Shown: piece after piece, positions 52,588-61,089 of the stretch | How positions within the stretch are numbered: position 1 is the first letter of the stretch | How the letters are laid out: each line of letters begins with the position of its first letter | Origin: Oceanirhabdus sp942490885 | Lineage (GTDB): Bacteria > Bacillota > Clostridia > Clostridiales > Clostridiaceae | Reading direction: 5' to 3' | DNA length: 64,000 bases | Assembly (NCBI GenBank): GCA_942490885.1 | Contig: CALNYT010000002.1 | Span: forward strand, 4,588,001 to 4,652,000 | The notes under the pieces: model-generated | Databases searched by the model: none | What the model was told of the DNA's origin: nothing | Seen by the model: only the letters and a program-made list of their open reading frames with translations | Made by a program: the position numbers and the translations under genes

Positions 52588-53901
52588 TTAATCGTCCTCT
52601 CTGAGGATATTTATGTTTTTCCCTTCCATAACTTTGTTCATGTTTCTAACTGCACACATTTTTCCACACATTGTACAAGTTTTTTCATCTTCTGGCATTG
52701 AACTTTCTCTATATCTTCTAGCTTTTTCTTCATCAATACACAAATTGAACATTTCTTCCCAATCCAGATTATTTCTAGCCTTACTCATTTTATAATCCCA
52801 TTCTCTAGCTCCCTTAATTCCTTTTCCAATATCCCCCGCATGTGCAGCAATTTTAGAAGCGATTATTCCTTCCTTCATATCTTCAATATCAGGTAATCTT
52901 AAATGCTCAGCTGGAGTAACATAACATAGAAAATCTGCTCCATTTGTTGCTGCGATGGCGCCCCCTATAGCACTGGTAATATGATCATATCCTGGTGCCA
53001 CATCCGTAACTATAGGTCCCAGAACATAGAATGGTGCTCCATAACATAGTTTTTTCTCTAACATCATATTTGCTTCTATCTCATTTATAGCCATATGTCC
53101 AGGTCCTTCTATCATCACTTGCACATTCTTTTCCCATGCTCTCTTAGTTAATTCACCTAAAGTCATTAGTTCCTTTATTTGAGAAGGATCTGTTGAATCT
53201 TCTATTGCTCCTGGTCTACATGCATCACCTAAGCTTAAAGTTACATCATACTCTTGACAGATATCTAAAAGTCTATCATACTGCTCAAAAAATGGATTTT
53301 CTTGTTTATTTAGTTCCATCCAAGCATATAGAATACTTCCCCCTCTCGATACAATTCCACCTAATCTTGGATTTCTCTTAAATATATCTGCTGTTTCACG
53401 ATTCATTCCCGCATGGATTGTCATAAAATCCACACCATCCTGAGCATGCTTTTCAACTACTCTAAACAAATCATCTGCTGTTAAATCCTTAAGTTCTTTA
53501 TCATAAAATCCAACAGCATCATACATTGGTACCGTACCTATCATAGCTGGTGAATAATCAATAAGTCTCTTTCTAAATTCTTCTGTCTTTCCATAACAAC
53601 TAAGATCCATTATAGCTTCCGCTTTCATATCAATAGCAAGTTTAACTTTGTCAAACTCTTTATCAATATCACAACAATCCTTTGAAATTCCAAGATTAAC
53701 ATTAATTTTTGTTCTAAGTCCCTCTCCTATTCCTTCTGCATCTAATGAAATGTGATTCTTATTTGCTGGTATAGCCACTGTTCCCTTTGCAACTCTATCT
53801 CTCAAGAGTTCAATATGTATACTTTCTTTTTCTGCCACCTTTTTCATTTGTGGTGTTATTATTCCTTTTTTTGCTGCATCCATTTGAGTTGTATAATTCA
53901 T
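52588..53901 (-). CDS. thiC: phosphomethylpyrimidine synthase ThiC
   Basis: ThiC is a radical-SAM enzyme that turns AIR into HMP-phosphate for thiamine. I start at the ATG (MNYTTQMDAAKKG) seven bases after AGGAGG, giving 437 residues; the upstream extension lacks a site. Motifs include MTIHAGM, SLGDACRPGAIED, EGPGHMAINEI and the C-terminal cluster CTMCGKMC (C-x2-C-x3-C) that binds 4Fe-4S. It is the first gene of the thiC-purF operon, under a TPP riboswitch. Confidence 0.97.
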   Translation of the reverse strand: MNYTTQMDAAKKGIITPQMKKVAEKESIHIELLRDRVAKGTVAIPANKNHISLDAEGIGEGLRTKINVNLGISKDCCDIDKEFDKVKLAIDMKAEAIMDLSCYGKTEEFRKRLIDYSPAMIGTVPMYDAVGFYDKELKDLTADDLFRVVEKHAQDGVDFMTIHAGMNRETADIFKRNPRLGGIVSRGGSILYAWMELNKQENPFFEQYDRLLDICQEYDVTLSLGDACRPGAIEDSTDPSQIKELMTLGELTKRAWEKNVQVMIEGPGHMAINEIEANMMLEKKLCYGAPFYVLGPIVTDVAPGYDHITSAIGGAIAATNGADFLCYVTPAEHLRLPDIEDMKEGIIASKIAAHAGDIGKGIKGAREWDYKMSKARNNLDWEEMFNLCIDEEKARRYRESSMPEDEKTCTMCGKMCAVRNMNKVMEGKNINILREDD

Positions 53902-53929
53902 TCTAATTCCTCCTATTTTCTTTGGGTGC

Positions 53930-53969
53930 AAAAAAATCCTACACCCAGTTTTTATCTAGGTACAGGATT
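53930..53969 (-). terminator. second leader terminator just before thiC
   Basis: AATCCTGTACCTAG pairs with CTGGGTGTAGGATT (two G.T pairs) around ATAAAAA and is followed by a run of T on the minus strand. It ends only about 30 bases before the thiC start. Confidence 0.75.
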
Positions 53970-54035
53970 ATCATTACTCTCATAACTCTACTATGTTTAT
54001 AATTCAAGATGATTCTCTAAGAAATTTAAGTAAAA

Positions 54036-54061
54036 TAAAAAGGAAGCAAAGGCTTCCTCAT
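54036..54061 (-). terminator. first leader terminator after the TPP aptamer
   Basis: GAGGAAGC-CTTT-GCTTCCT, then TTTTT, forms a typical Rho-independent terminator about 110 bases downstream of the aptamer. Confidence 0.8.
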
Positions 54062-54167
54062 AATTCTTAGATTAATATTCATCTTAGAGTATAAACTGCA
54101 CAATAGTTAACTTTATTAAAAAGTGAACTCTCACTTGTATTCAATCGAATTAACATGTAACAGTAGT

Positions 54168-54268
54168 TCTTCCCTACGCTAGTATTATCTAAATCAGGTT
54201 ATGAGGGTCAGAGTTATTCTCTATCTCAGTCCGTGAAAGTAATTATACTTCCTTGAACACCCCTAGAA
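54168..54268 (-). ncRNA. TPP riboswitch
   Basis: The minus strand reads TCTAGGGGTGTTC, then GGACTGAGA, ACCCTCATAACCTGATTTAG and ATAATACTAGCGTAGGGAAG. These are the conserved blocks of the thiamine pyrophosphate aptamer. With TPP bound the leader terminators should stop transcription of thiC-purF. Confidence 0.93.
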
Positions 54269-54326
54269 CGTAAATCTTATTAAATTTTCAGTTAATTATA
54301 ACATATCATACAACATTTAACTACTT

Positions 54327-55388
54327 TTATTTTAATTTAAATTTCATCACTACTGGATTATGATCGCTATATTTAAACTCATACTCAAGATTTTTCACCT
54401 GAATCACATCAATATTATTAGAAATTATAAATCCATCAACTACAGCTTTGAAGCTATTCTCATCATATGGTCTACTTAAACTCCTTGCAGTTGGTGAACT
54501 ATCATCAAAAATCAACTTAGTTCCTTGTAATAAAACTTCTGAAGGAAAATATTCAAATCTTTTGGGTTTCTTTTCTTTTGAATTAAATGTTATGTTCTCG
54601 TCATTCAGGATGAGATTAAAATCTCCTCCAATTATTATATAATCCCCTTTGTTTAAATGAGATTCAATATGTTCACTTATAAATTCCAATTGAGCTCTTC
54701 TCATCTCTCCTTTTTCATCGAAAGCAGAGAGATGAATATTAAGGATAACTAATTTCTTATCATTCTCGGTTACTAAAACTGATTCAAGCATAGCTCTATC
54801 ATGCTTGAATGCCTTCATAGGCCACTTTATATTATCTGGTAGCTTATACCTCTTACTTTTTTCTATATTGAATTTACTAAAAGTCATTATACTACTCTCT
54901 ATCTTACCCATTGGTTCTTTTAAGGGTACAGGTACAAATCCCGATTTGTGAGTATATGCCGAAACAGAATCCATTTCTTCAATAACATTCCTTATCCTAT
55001 GAGTTTGGTCCATATATCCACTTCTTTTCGAATCTGAATCTACTTCTTGTAAGAGTAAAATATTTGAATCTATATTATTTATTTGTTCCAGAATATTTTT
55101 AATATTTTTCTCTACTGTTGATTTTTCTACTAGGGATGTACCTTTACCACCACACAGATAGAAATCTTGTTTTCTATCTGTTCCACCATATCCAATATTA
55201 TAAGAAGCTATACTAAGCTCCTTATCTACTGGCACTTTCCCTGAGGTTGCTCCTTGATTAATATCAATTGTCATTACATCCTGCGGCTTGTAATCAATAG
55301 TTACTGTGAAAATAATAAATAGCGCTATCAATGCTCCCGTGAATATCAAAAATATTTTAATTAATATCGGAATAAGCATCTCCTTCAT
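54327..55388 (-). CDS. membrane-anchored endonuclease/exonuclease/phosphatase-fold protein
   Basis: The protein starts at the ATG seven bases after GAGGAG (MKEMLIPILIKIFL) and has 353 residues. An N-terminal signal anchor (about 5-27) places the catalytic domain outside. EEP motifs are complete: SYNIGYGG near 65, LLQEVDSDS (Glu near 116), NIHLSAF near 224, GGDFNLI near 255 and YKYSDHNPV near 341. Substrates of this fold include phospholipids, nucleic acids and phosphoinositides. It is last in the bactofilin cluster, 16 bases after the Gly-rich membrane protein gene, suggesting a shared envelope role. Confidence 0.85.
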   Translation of the reverse strand: MKEMLIPILIKIFLIFTGALIALFIIFTVTIDYKPQDVMTIDINQGATSGKVPVDKELSIASYNIGYGGTDRKQDFYLCGGKGTSLVEKSTVEKNIKNILEQINNIDSNILLLQEVDSDSKRSGYMDQTHRIRNVIEEMDSVSAYTHKSGFVPVPLKEPMGKIESSIMTFSKFNIEKSKRYKLPDNIKWPMKAFKHDRAMLESVLVTENDKKLVILNIHLSAFDEKGEMRRAQLEFISEHIESHLNKGDYIIIGGDFNLILNDENITFNSKEKKPKRFEYFPSEVLLQGTKLIFDDSSPTARSLSRPYDENSFKAVVDGFIISNNIDVIQVKNLEYEFKYSDHNPVVMKFKLK

Positions 55389-55404
55389 ATTCGAACTCCT
55401 CATG

Positions 55405-56031
55405 CTATTTTTTAAAAAGATTTATAATACTTCTGAATGCATCTCCTGTAAGTGGGATAAGACCCCATCCATAATTTCCAATTGCAATTATCCCTATAAC
55501 CTTATATCCTATAGCGATAATTCCAAAGGAAGCATATCCTAAGGCTATAGCTCCTATGCTAAGTTTAGATAAAGTGATTCCACCTACAGCCGCTGTGAAG
55601 CTTGCAGCTAATCCACCGACTGCTATATGTTGCGCAACTGCAATTCCTCCTGCTGCTGCCAATTTTGCTATGACAACTCCTCCAGCTGATAATAAGCCTA
55701 ATCCTATTCCTCCTAATGCTAATAATCCAAGAGCTATTCCTCCTAATGCAACTCCTCCAATAGCTATTCCCCCCATTGAGAATAATCCAACCGCTATATC
55801 TCCAATTGCGATAAGTCCTACTGCTAATTTAGGTCTACGTCGTTTCTCACCGGATTTTTTATCAAATTTTATATTAAACCCACTATCATCGCATGTAGCA
55901 CCATTACTTCTTATGCTCACGATTGGCAAGTATTTTGAAGGCCATTGATAATCAACCTCCTGATCTTTCCATCCAAGATTAAATTTTTTCCTTATTTTAT
56001 ACCAAATTTTATTGTACGTTCTCTGAAACAT
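55405..56031 (-). CDS. glycine-rich membrane repeat protein, unknown
   Basis: The 208-residue protein has a soluble N-terminus of about 70 residues, with aromatic residues and one Cys. From about 70 to 190 it is an almost continuous hydrophobic tract of six-residue units such as GGIAIG, GGVALG and GGIALG. Gly recurs about every three residues, and ionic residues are rare and clustered. This could be a membrane-buried solenoid or glycine-zipper helices. It has a GGGGGG site and lies between a bactofilin-like gene and the EEP gene. I recognise no named family. Confidence 0.75.
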   Translation of the reverse strand: MFQRTYNKIWYKIRKKFNLGWKDQEVDYQWPSKYLPIVSIRSNGATCDDSGFNIKFDKKSGEKRRRPKLAVGLIAIGDIAVGLFSMGGIAIGGVALGGIALGLLALGGIGLGLLSAGGVVIAKLAAAGGIAVAQHIAVGGLAASFTAAVGGITLSKLSIGAIALGYASFGIIAIGYKVIGIIAIGNYGWGLIPLTGDAFRSIINLFKK

Positions 56032-56050
56032 ATTTTTCCCCCCACATTAA

Positions 56051-56725
56051 TCATAGTTTAATTATTTCACTAACTTTAGAATTCTCATTTACATTTAACT
56101 CCCCTGAATATTCAATAACCTGAATATTACACTTTTCTCCTATTGTTATGTTATTACCTCTTACCACCTTTGCTATTGTGTGTTCCAGATGAATATTATC
56201 TCCCTCAATTGTATCAACACACAAGGTAGCTCTCTCAGTAAATAAACTATTAATAAATCTTTCAATTCCTGTTTTTTCTCTATATGATACTTTTATATCT
56301 TCACCAACAATTTCATCTACTCTACATTTACCTTGTATTTCAATATTTACCTTGTCAGCATTTATATATTCTTTTATAGAGAATCCTCCACTAGATTTAA
56401 ACTCATCACATTCACAGTTAAGAACATTTTTTATAACCCCACTCATCGATAATTTATTTCCCTTTAAGGTTCCATTTACCTTTACTGCTCCTGCTATACT
56501 AATATTTTCACCAAATAAATCACCCTCAACTCTTGTAGCACCAGCTATTGTCAATTCTTTGCAATTTATATTCCCTTTAATCCTGGCAGCCCCGCTTACA
56601 CTCATTTCTTCACATTCAATATCCCCATTTACGCTACCGGCTCCACTTATTGATACATTTCTGTATTTACCTCCTGAAACCTTTCCTGCACCGGCTATGC
56701 TGATATCACCTATCTTTTCATTCAT
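56051..56725 (-). CDS. bactofilin-like polymer-forming protein, copy A
   Basis: The 224-residue protein is a run of beta-solenoid repeats of about 17-22 residues, each with a core like VSGAARIKGNINCKELTIAG. This is the fold of bactofilins/YhbE-type polymer-forming proteins. The middle (about 115-180) departs from the repeat. Compared with copies B and C it shares the ending VSEIIKL. It has a GGAGG site and is separated from copy B by 162 bases that may hold a second promoter. Confidence 0.85.
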   Translation of the reverse strand: MNEKIGDISIAGAGKVSGGKYRNVSISGAGSVNGDIECEEMSVSGAARIKGNINCKELTIAGATRVEGDLFGENISIAGAVKVNGTLKGNKLSMSGVIKNVLNCECDEFKSSGGFSIKEYINADKVNIEIQGKCRVDEIVGEDIKVSYREKTGIERFINSLFTERATLCVDTIEGDNIHLEHTIAKVVRGNNITIGEKCNIQVIEYSGELNVNENSKVSEIIKL

Positions 56726-56887
56726 TGTGCTATTCCTCCCAAATATCTTTTAATCTCATAATTTAAAACAAGATATACTTATTTATTAAGGGATTATTTT
56801 AAAATAACTTCCAATAATGTTGTTTTAAAATGTGTAAGAACCACTCACATTTTTGAATCAAAAATGAAAATAATCTCCAAACCAACC

Positions 56888-57607
56888 TTATAACTTAATC
56901 TTCTCCCCAACCTCTGCCTCTTCGTGTATATCTAATGTATCGTAATATTCCACCTTTGATATTTTACAACCAGGACCAATATTAATATTTCTGCCTCTCA
57001 CCACAGTACTTTCAGTATATTCTATATCTATCTCATTCCCTTCTATGCTCTCACACACAAAGCTTCCTCTTCTAACTGCCTTCGAGAAAATTTTAAGAAA
57101 AGAAGATGTTTCTCCTCTACTTATAGTGATTTTTTCTCCCCCAAGCTCCTTGCTCCAACTCTTACTCTCCAACTTTATATCTATATTTTCACCATTGATT
57201 AATCCATCAACTTGACATACTCCATTTATAGTTACATTCTCACCCTCAACATCACCACCAGTAGTTAAAGATCCTGATGTTTGTATAGTGTTAAAATTCA
57301 TACTACCTGAAATTTTAGTGCCCCCACTTATTCTTATATCTTTTCCACTCATATTTCCTTCAACACTTGCCGAACCGCTTACCTTACCAATTTCACATTT
57401 TGTATCTCCAATAATTTTACATGAACCACTTATTTTAAGCTCATCAGCATCTATATATCCATCTATACTTGCGCTTCCACTTATTCCAATTGTTTTACAT
57501 CGTACATCTCCATCAATCTTTCCACTACCACTTATTTTCACGATATTATATTCTCCACCACAAATTGTGCCAGATCCAGAAATTTTCACATCTCTAAGTT
57601 CACTCAT
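56888..57607 (-). CDS. bactofilin-like polymer-forming protein, copy B
   Basis: The 239-residue protein has the repeated solenoid core (ISGSGKIDGDVRCKTIGISG and similar) over residues of about 1-120, then a charged middle, then RGRNINIGPGCKISKVEYYD and VGEKIKL. It aligns end to end with copy C (58326-59045). It lies 16 bases after the DUF4004 gene and has a GGAGG site. Bactofilins assemble into filaments or patches on membranes; its partner could be the Gly-rich membrane protein. Confidence 0.88.
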   Translation of the reverse strand: MSELRDVKISGSGTICGGEYNIVKISGSGKIDGDVRCKTIGISGSASIDGYIDADELKISGSCKIIGDTKCEIGKVSGSASVEGNMSGKDIRISGGTKISGSMNFNTIQTSGSLTTGGDVEGENVTINGVCQVDGLINGENIDIKLESKSWSKELGGEKITISRGETSSFLKIFSKAVRRGSFVCESIEGNEIDIEYTESTVVRGRNINIGPGCKISKVEYYDTLDIHEEAEVGEKIKL

Positions 57608-57623
57608 TTAAATACCTCCAGCC

Positions 57624-58274
57624 TTAATCTTCCTTTAACATTAATGAATTACTTGTTACCTTAAGCTTCAATTCTTCCAAATTTGATATTATATTTTCTT
57701 TATGAATTTCCTTCATTCCTTCATCAACAAAATATTGTATACCATTTTCCATTATAATTATCATTGGCACCCCAAATTTTCTAAATAATATAATGTTGAA
57801 ATTCTTGTTTTCTAACTTCTTATAATTATATTCTAGCTCTCTTATTATATTCTTCCCTTCTTCTAAACTTACCTGCCCAGATTTTATAAATTTTTCAAGT
57901 ATAAACATATAAAGTGTTTTTTCTAAAGAAAAGGCTGTTTCATCAGTATGAATCATCTTATATATATTTATAGTAAAATCACTTACAATCCCTTTCTCCT
58001 TTAATTCCTCATCCTTAAGAAACATATTTTGAAGTTTTGGCTCAAACATGTTAGCTATTTCATCTAAAGATAAGCCATCCTTCATATTTACTATTCCATC
58101 TATTCTGCCTAATATCTTGTCTTTTGGGAAGAAGGTCTCTTGTCCCGTAAAAGATGATTTTTTTATAAACCAGTCTTCTGGTATAAGTTTTTTTCTCTTC
58201 CATCTATATAATTGGCCATATGAAATGCCTGTTATCTCTAAAAGTTCTTTTTTCGATATTAAATTATCACTCAT
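57624..58274 (-). CDS. DUF4004 / YhbD-like helix-turn-helix protein
   Basis: The 216-residue protein starts with a MerR-type helix-turn-helix (SKKELLEITGISYGQLYRWK) and RKKLIPEDWFIKKSSFTG, the profile of YhbD/DUF4004. The C-terminal region is alpha-helical and may sense or bind a partner. In B. subtilis yhbD lies with the bactofilin genes yhbE and yhbF, so this location is expected. It is 52 bases downstream of copy C and probably regulates the cluster. Ligand and operators are unknown. Confidence 0.85.
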   Translation of the reverse strand: MSDNLISKKELLEITGISYGQLYRWKRKKLIPEDWFIKKSSFTGQETFFPKDKILGRIDGIVNMKDGLSLDEIANMFEPKLQNMFLKDEELKEKGIVSDFTINIYKMIHTDETAFSLEKTLYMFILEKFIKSGQVSLEEGKNIIRELEYNYKKLENKNFNIILFRKFGVPMIIIMENGIQYFVDEGMKEIHKENIISNLEELKLKVTSNSLMLKED

Positions 58275-58325
58275 TAATAATCAACTCCTCTAAATATTTA
58301 TGCATCTTAATTCCCCCATTATAAT

Positions 58326-59045
58326 TTATAATTTTATTATTTGCTCCACTTTTGATTCATCATGAATCTGAAGTTCATCACTATATTCTATACTCTCAAT
58401 CTTACACCCTGGACCAATAACTATATTCTTTCCTCTTATTGTACTTGCTTCAGTTTTCTCAAGATATATCTCATCACCTTCGATAACATCACATTCAAAT
58501 CTTCGCGTTCCCTTACCTCTAAACAATGATAACGATTTGAAACCTTCAGTACCTATTCCTCTAACTATAACTCTACCTGCCCCTATACTTCCAATTTCAC
58601 AATTCCTAACAACTTCTATGTTTACTTCCTCAGCTATCAATTCTCCCCCAATTGTAAATGCTCCCTTACCATTAAACATTTCGCATTCACAATTTCCACT
58701 TATATCACAACTTCCATATAGTCCAACTTCTGTACCCTCAACATTTCCTCCTATATCACTTGACCCTGCTATCTTTAAAGTTGAACATTTAATATTACCA
58801 CTTATATCTCCTGAACCATTTATTGAAACATCAATTCCATATACATCTCCATCAATATCTCCTGAACCATTAATCTTTATAATCTCACTCTTTAAATTTC
58901 CTTTTAAATCTCCTGATCCCATAATTTTATATGATCTACACTCTACATCTCCATTAATGTCTCCTGAACCCATAATTGAAATATCTTTATAAACTCCACC
59001 TTGATTATCTGCACTACCAAACACTTTTAAATCTCTTCTTTCCAT
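58326..59045 (-). CDS. bactofilin-like polymer-forming protein, copy C
   Basis: The 239-residue protein has solenoid repeats such as IMGSGDINGDVECRSYKIMG, SGDIDGDVYGIDVSINGSGD and SGNCECEMFNGKGAFTIGG, with DG and GSG turns at regular spacing. It ends RGKNIVIGPGCKIESIEYSD and KVEQIIKL, as copy B does. It is the first bactofilin gene in the cluster and has a strong AGGAGG site. The 16-bp repeat TAACATAACATTGTTT lies just upstream (59058-59073). Confidence 0.88.
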   Translation of the reverse strand: MERRDLKVFGSADNQGGVYKDISIMGSGDINGDVECRSYKIMGSGDLKGNLKSEIIKINGSGDIDGDVYGIDVSINGSGDISGNIKCSTLKIAGSSDIGGNVEGTEVGLYGSCDISGNCECEMFNGKGAFTIGGELIAEEVNIEVVRNCEIGSIGAGRVIVRGIGTEGFKSLSLFRGKGTRRFECDVIEGDEIYLEKTEASTIRGKNIVIGPGCKIESIEYSDELQIHDESKVEQIIKL

Positions 59046-59057
59046 AATTTCCTCCTA

Positions 59058-59073
59058 TAACATAACATTGTTT
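59058..59073. promoter_or_regulatory. 16-bp repeat TAACATAACATTGTTT, copy 1
   Basis: An exact copy occurs at 59721-59736, upstream of the 48-residue gene. It contains the dyad AACA-T-TGTT, which occurs again at 59835-59843. A regulator of the cluster could bind here. Confidence 0.5.
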
Positions 59074-59185
59074 TGTTGTATGTTTATTTTTTTAGGACCT
59101 CCTTCGGATAGTCCTTTGATCAATTTATTTGTTTTAAAAGATATGTATGGAACTCGCAGTGATTATATCACCTGCGAATTCTGTG

Positions 59186-59338
59186 TTATATTAAAAATAC
59201 ACCTTGTATATCAGGTTTTACTACGTCTTCTCCAAATTCTTTTTTTGAGCTTCTATCAAAACTCTTAAACTCTAATGCTAAAAACTGTTCTGATATTATT
59301 TTTTGACTGAATATACCTGAATTTTCTTTTCTAAACAT
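59186..59338 (-). CDS. 50-residue protein beginning MFRKEN
   Basis: This small gene has an AGAGAGGAA site and reads MFRKENSGIFSQKIISEQFL, then LEFKSFDRSSKKEF, ending in IQGVFLI. It shares the start MFRKE with the next gene upstream and lies 140 bases before the bactofilin cluster. A hairpin (CGCAGGTGAT ... ATCACTGCG) follows. Function is unknown. Confidence 0.5.
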   Translation of the reverse strand: MFRKENSGIFSQKIISEQFLALEFKSFDRSSKKEFGEDVVKPDIQGVFLI

Positions 59339-59438
59339 ATTTATTCCTCTCTAAACTTTCTACATTTTTAATTTATAATCCAACTTTTAATTACCTATTA
59401 ATGCTTAGTTACATTTAAACGTAATGTTTACCATTGCA

Positions 59439-59585
59439 CTATAACATTATCCTATTAAAATTATACTTAACTTCTCTGTCCAATTCTCTTTTTAATTCTT
59501 CTTTATACATGGGATACTCAGTTGAGTAGAACTGTCTTAACACATCATTATTTGTAATTACATTCATTTTCTCTTTTCTAAACAT
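59439..59585 (-). CDS. 48-residue protein beginning MFRKEK
   Basis: With an AAGGAGGG site, it reads MFRKEKMNVITNNDVLRQFY, then STEYPMYKEELKREL, ending NFNRIML. It is the first small gene of the pair and has the 16-bp repeat upstream. Function is unknown; the shared N-terminus suggests both encode related signals or assembly peptides. Confidence 0.5.
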   Translation of the reverse strand: MFRKEKMNVITNNDVLRQFYSTEYPMYKEELKRELDREVKYNFNRIML

Positions 59586-60062
59586 CTATTTCCCTCCTTA
59601 AATTCTCATACCTTTTATTTATATTCAAACCTTTAAATTGTGTTACAATTTTCTGTTGTTTATTTATAATTATCCTTTGTCAAATATGGAATTACTTTCT
59701 TGATTGCTATGTCCTTATTGTAACATAACATTGTTTCACTGTAAAGAGGTTTTGTTTATATTTTTTCCATTTATTTTCATCATTTATGTCAAAATAATCA
59801 TTAGACCCCTCCACATAGCGATTTCACCTTTTAAAACATTGTTCTATTTCAAAAATATAAGATAATAAAACAAGTAACTCTGTTTCGCTGATTCATTATA
59901 AACATAATATATATTTAGATATATTTAAGTTTACAAACCATAAACTCTTATGAAAAATTTATAATTTCCAAAGAATTAAAAAATTTATACTTTTGATATG
60001 GTATAATATAATAAAACATTTATGTGTTTAATTATTTCATTATATAAATAGGGAGGAATAAC
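59586..60062. other. intergenic region upstream of the rhomboid-like gene
   Basis: This 477-base AT-rich stretch is divergent. It holds the 16-bp repeat copy 2 (59721-59736), a third AACATTGTT (59835-59843) and a TATAAT-type box near 60002 for the rhomboid-like gene. No other open frame is convincing. Confidence 0.55.
59721..59736. promoter_or_regulatory. 16-bp repeat TAACATAACATTGTTT, copy 2
   Basis: Identical to 59058-59073 and about 135 bases upstream of the 48-residue gene. Confidence 0.5.
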
Positions 60063-60923
60063 ATGAGTTTCTTAGATAAACTTGAAAGAAAATTTGGAAG
60101 ATATGCTATTAAGAATTTAGTTACAAAATTAGCATATATATATTCTGCTGTATATATAGTATTTTTTATAACTTCATTTACTAATCCATCTATTCAGAAT
60201 AGTATTATAAAATTTATGTATTTCGATGTAAACTTGGTTATGAAAGGTCAAATCTGGAGAATTATATCATTTGTGTTTTTGCCATATTTCACTCCATCAC
60301 TATTAACCACTATATTTCTATTTTTCATAGTTATGTTTATGATAAATATGGGAAATACATTAGAATATCATTGGGGTACATTTAAGTTAAATCTATATTA
60401 CTTAATAGGAATATTGGCATCGATTATTATTTCATCAGTTCTTACATTTGCAGGCATGTGGGCACCTATAGTAAATTCATCATATTTACATACATCCATA
60501 TTCTTAGCTTTTGCATTTATTGCTGGAGAAACACAAATATATTTATATGGAATATTACCAATTAAGGTAAAATATTTAGCATATTTAGATTTTGCTTTTA
60601 TAGGCTTTGCTGTTTTAACTGGAAGTATCCCTACAAAAGTAACAGCAATATCTCCACTTGTAAGTTACTTCTTATTCTTTGGTAAGGATATTTATTATCT
60701 ACTTATTAATAAGAAAAGATCTAATGACTATAGAAAAAAACGTGGAACAACAAGCTTTAATGCAAGTTACGAAAAACCAAAAGTTCTTCACAAATGTGAA
60801 ATATGCGGTGTAACCGATGTTTCAGATCCAAATATGGAATTTAGATATTGTTCTAAATGTGAAGGGCTACACGAATACTGCATTAAGCATATAAATAATC
60901 ACGAACACGTTAAAACAAATTAA
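60063..60923 (+). CDS. rhomboid-like membrane protein with C-terminal zinc finger
   Basis: The 286-residue protein has about six membrane helices (21-205) and a rhomboid-type WR motif (GQIWRIISF near 63). It lacks the catalytic GxSG and the TM6 His, so it is a pseudo-rhomboid. The C-terminal 50 residues hold CEICGVTD, then YCSKCEGLHEYCIKH and HEH, a Cys/His zinc-binding module. A Lys/Arg-rich linker separates the two. It has a GGGAGGAA site and is monocistronic. Function is unknown; pseudo-rhomboids often act as chaperones or adaptors. Confidence 0.8.
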   Translation: MSFLDKLERKFGRYAIKNLVTKLAYIYSAVYIVFFITSFTNPSIQNSIIKFMYFDVNLVMKGQIWRIISFVFLPYFTPSLLTTIFLFFIVMFMINMGNTLEYHWGTFKLNLYYLIGILASIIISSVLTFAGMWAPIVNSSYLHTSIFLAFAFIAGETQIYLYGILPIKVKYLAYLDFAFIGFAVLTGSIPTKVTAISPLVSYFLFFGKDIYYLLINKKRSNDYRKKRGTTSFNASYEKPKVLHKCEICGVTDVSDPNMEFRYCSKCEGLHEYCIKHINNHEHVKTN

Positions 60924-61024
60924 GAATAAAAATTTTTCACTCATTTTATATTTGATAAAATATTATACTTAGGATACAATGTTTCATCTTAAGAAAACAA
61001 GTAAACACTTATTATATAGCCCAC

Positions 61025-61059
61025 AAAAAAGACTCAGAGCACGACTCTGAGTCTTTTAC
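61025..61059. terminator. bidirectional terminator
   Basis: AAAAGACTCAGAG-CACGA-CTCTGAGTCTTTT is a perfect 13-bp stem between convergent genes. Confidence 0.9.
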
Positions 61060-61089
61060 TATTTTAATTAAGCAAGTTTTGTTTAAATA

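Larger units (their letters stand above)
53902..54326. other. thiC leader region
   Basis: The roughly 425 bases between the thiC start and the gene beyond 54326 hold, in order of minus-strand transcription, the TPP aptamer (54268-54168), a first terminator (54036-54061) and a second one (53930-53969). Confidence 0.8.

Noticed and set aside
58537..58992. 151-codon plus-strand frame
   Set aside because: It is the complement of bactofilin copy C repeats (Pro/Ser/Ile-rich), a shadow of the repeat pattern.
56051..59045. CRISPR array suspected from regular repeats
   Set aside because: The periodicity is at codon level in coding sequence for beta-solenoid repeats; the DNA repeats are not identical and have no spacers.
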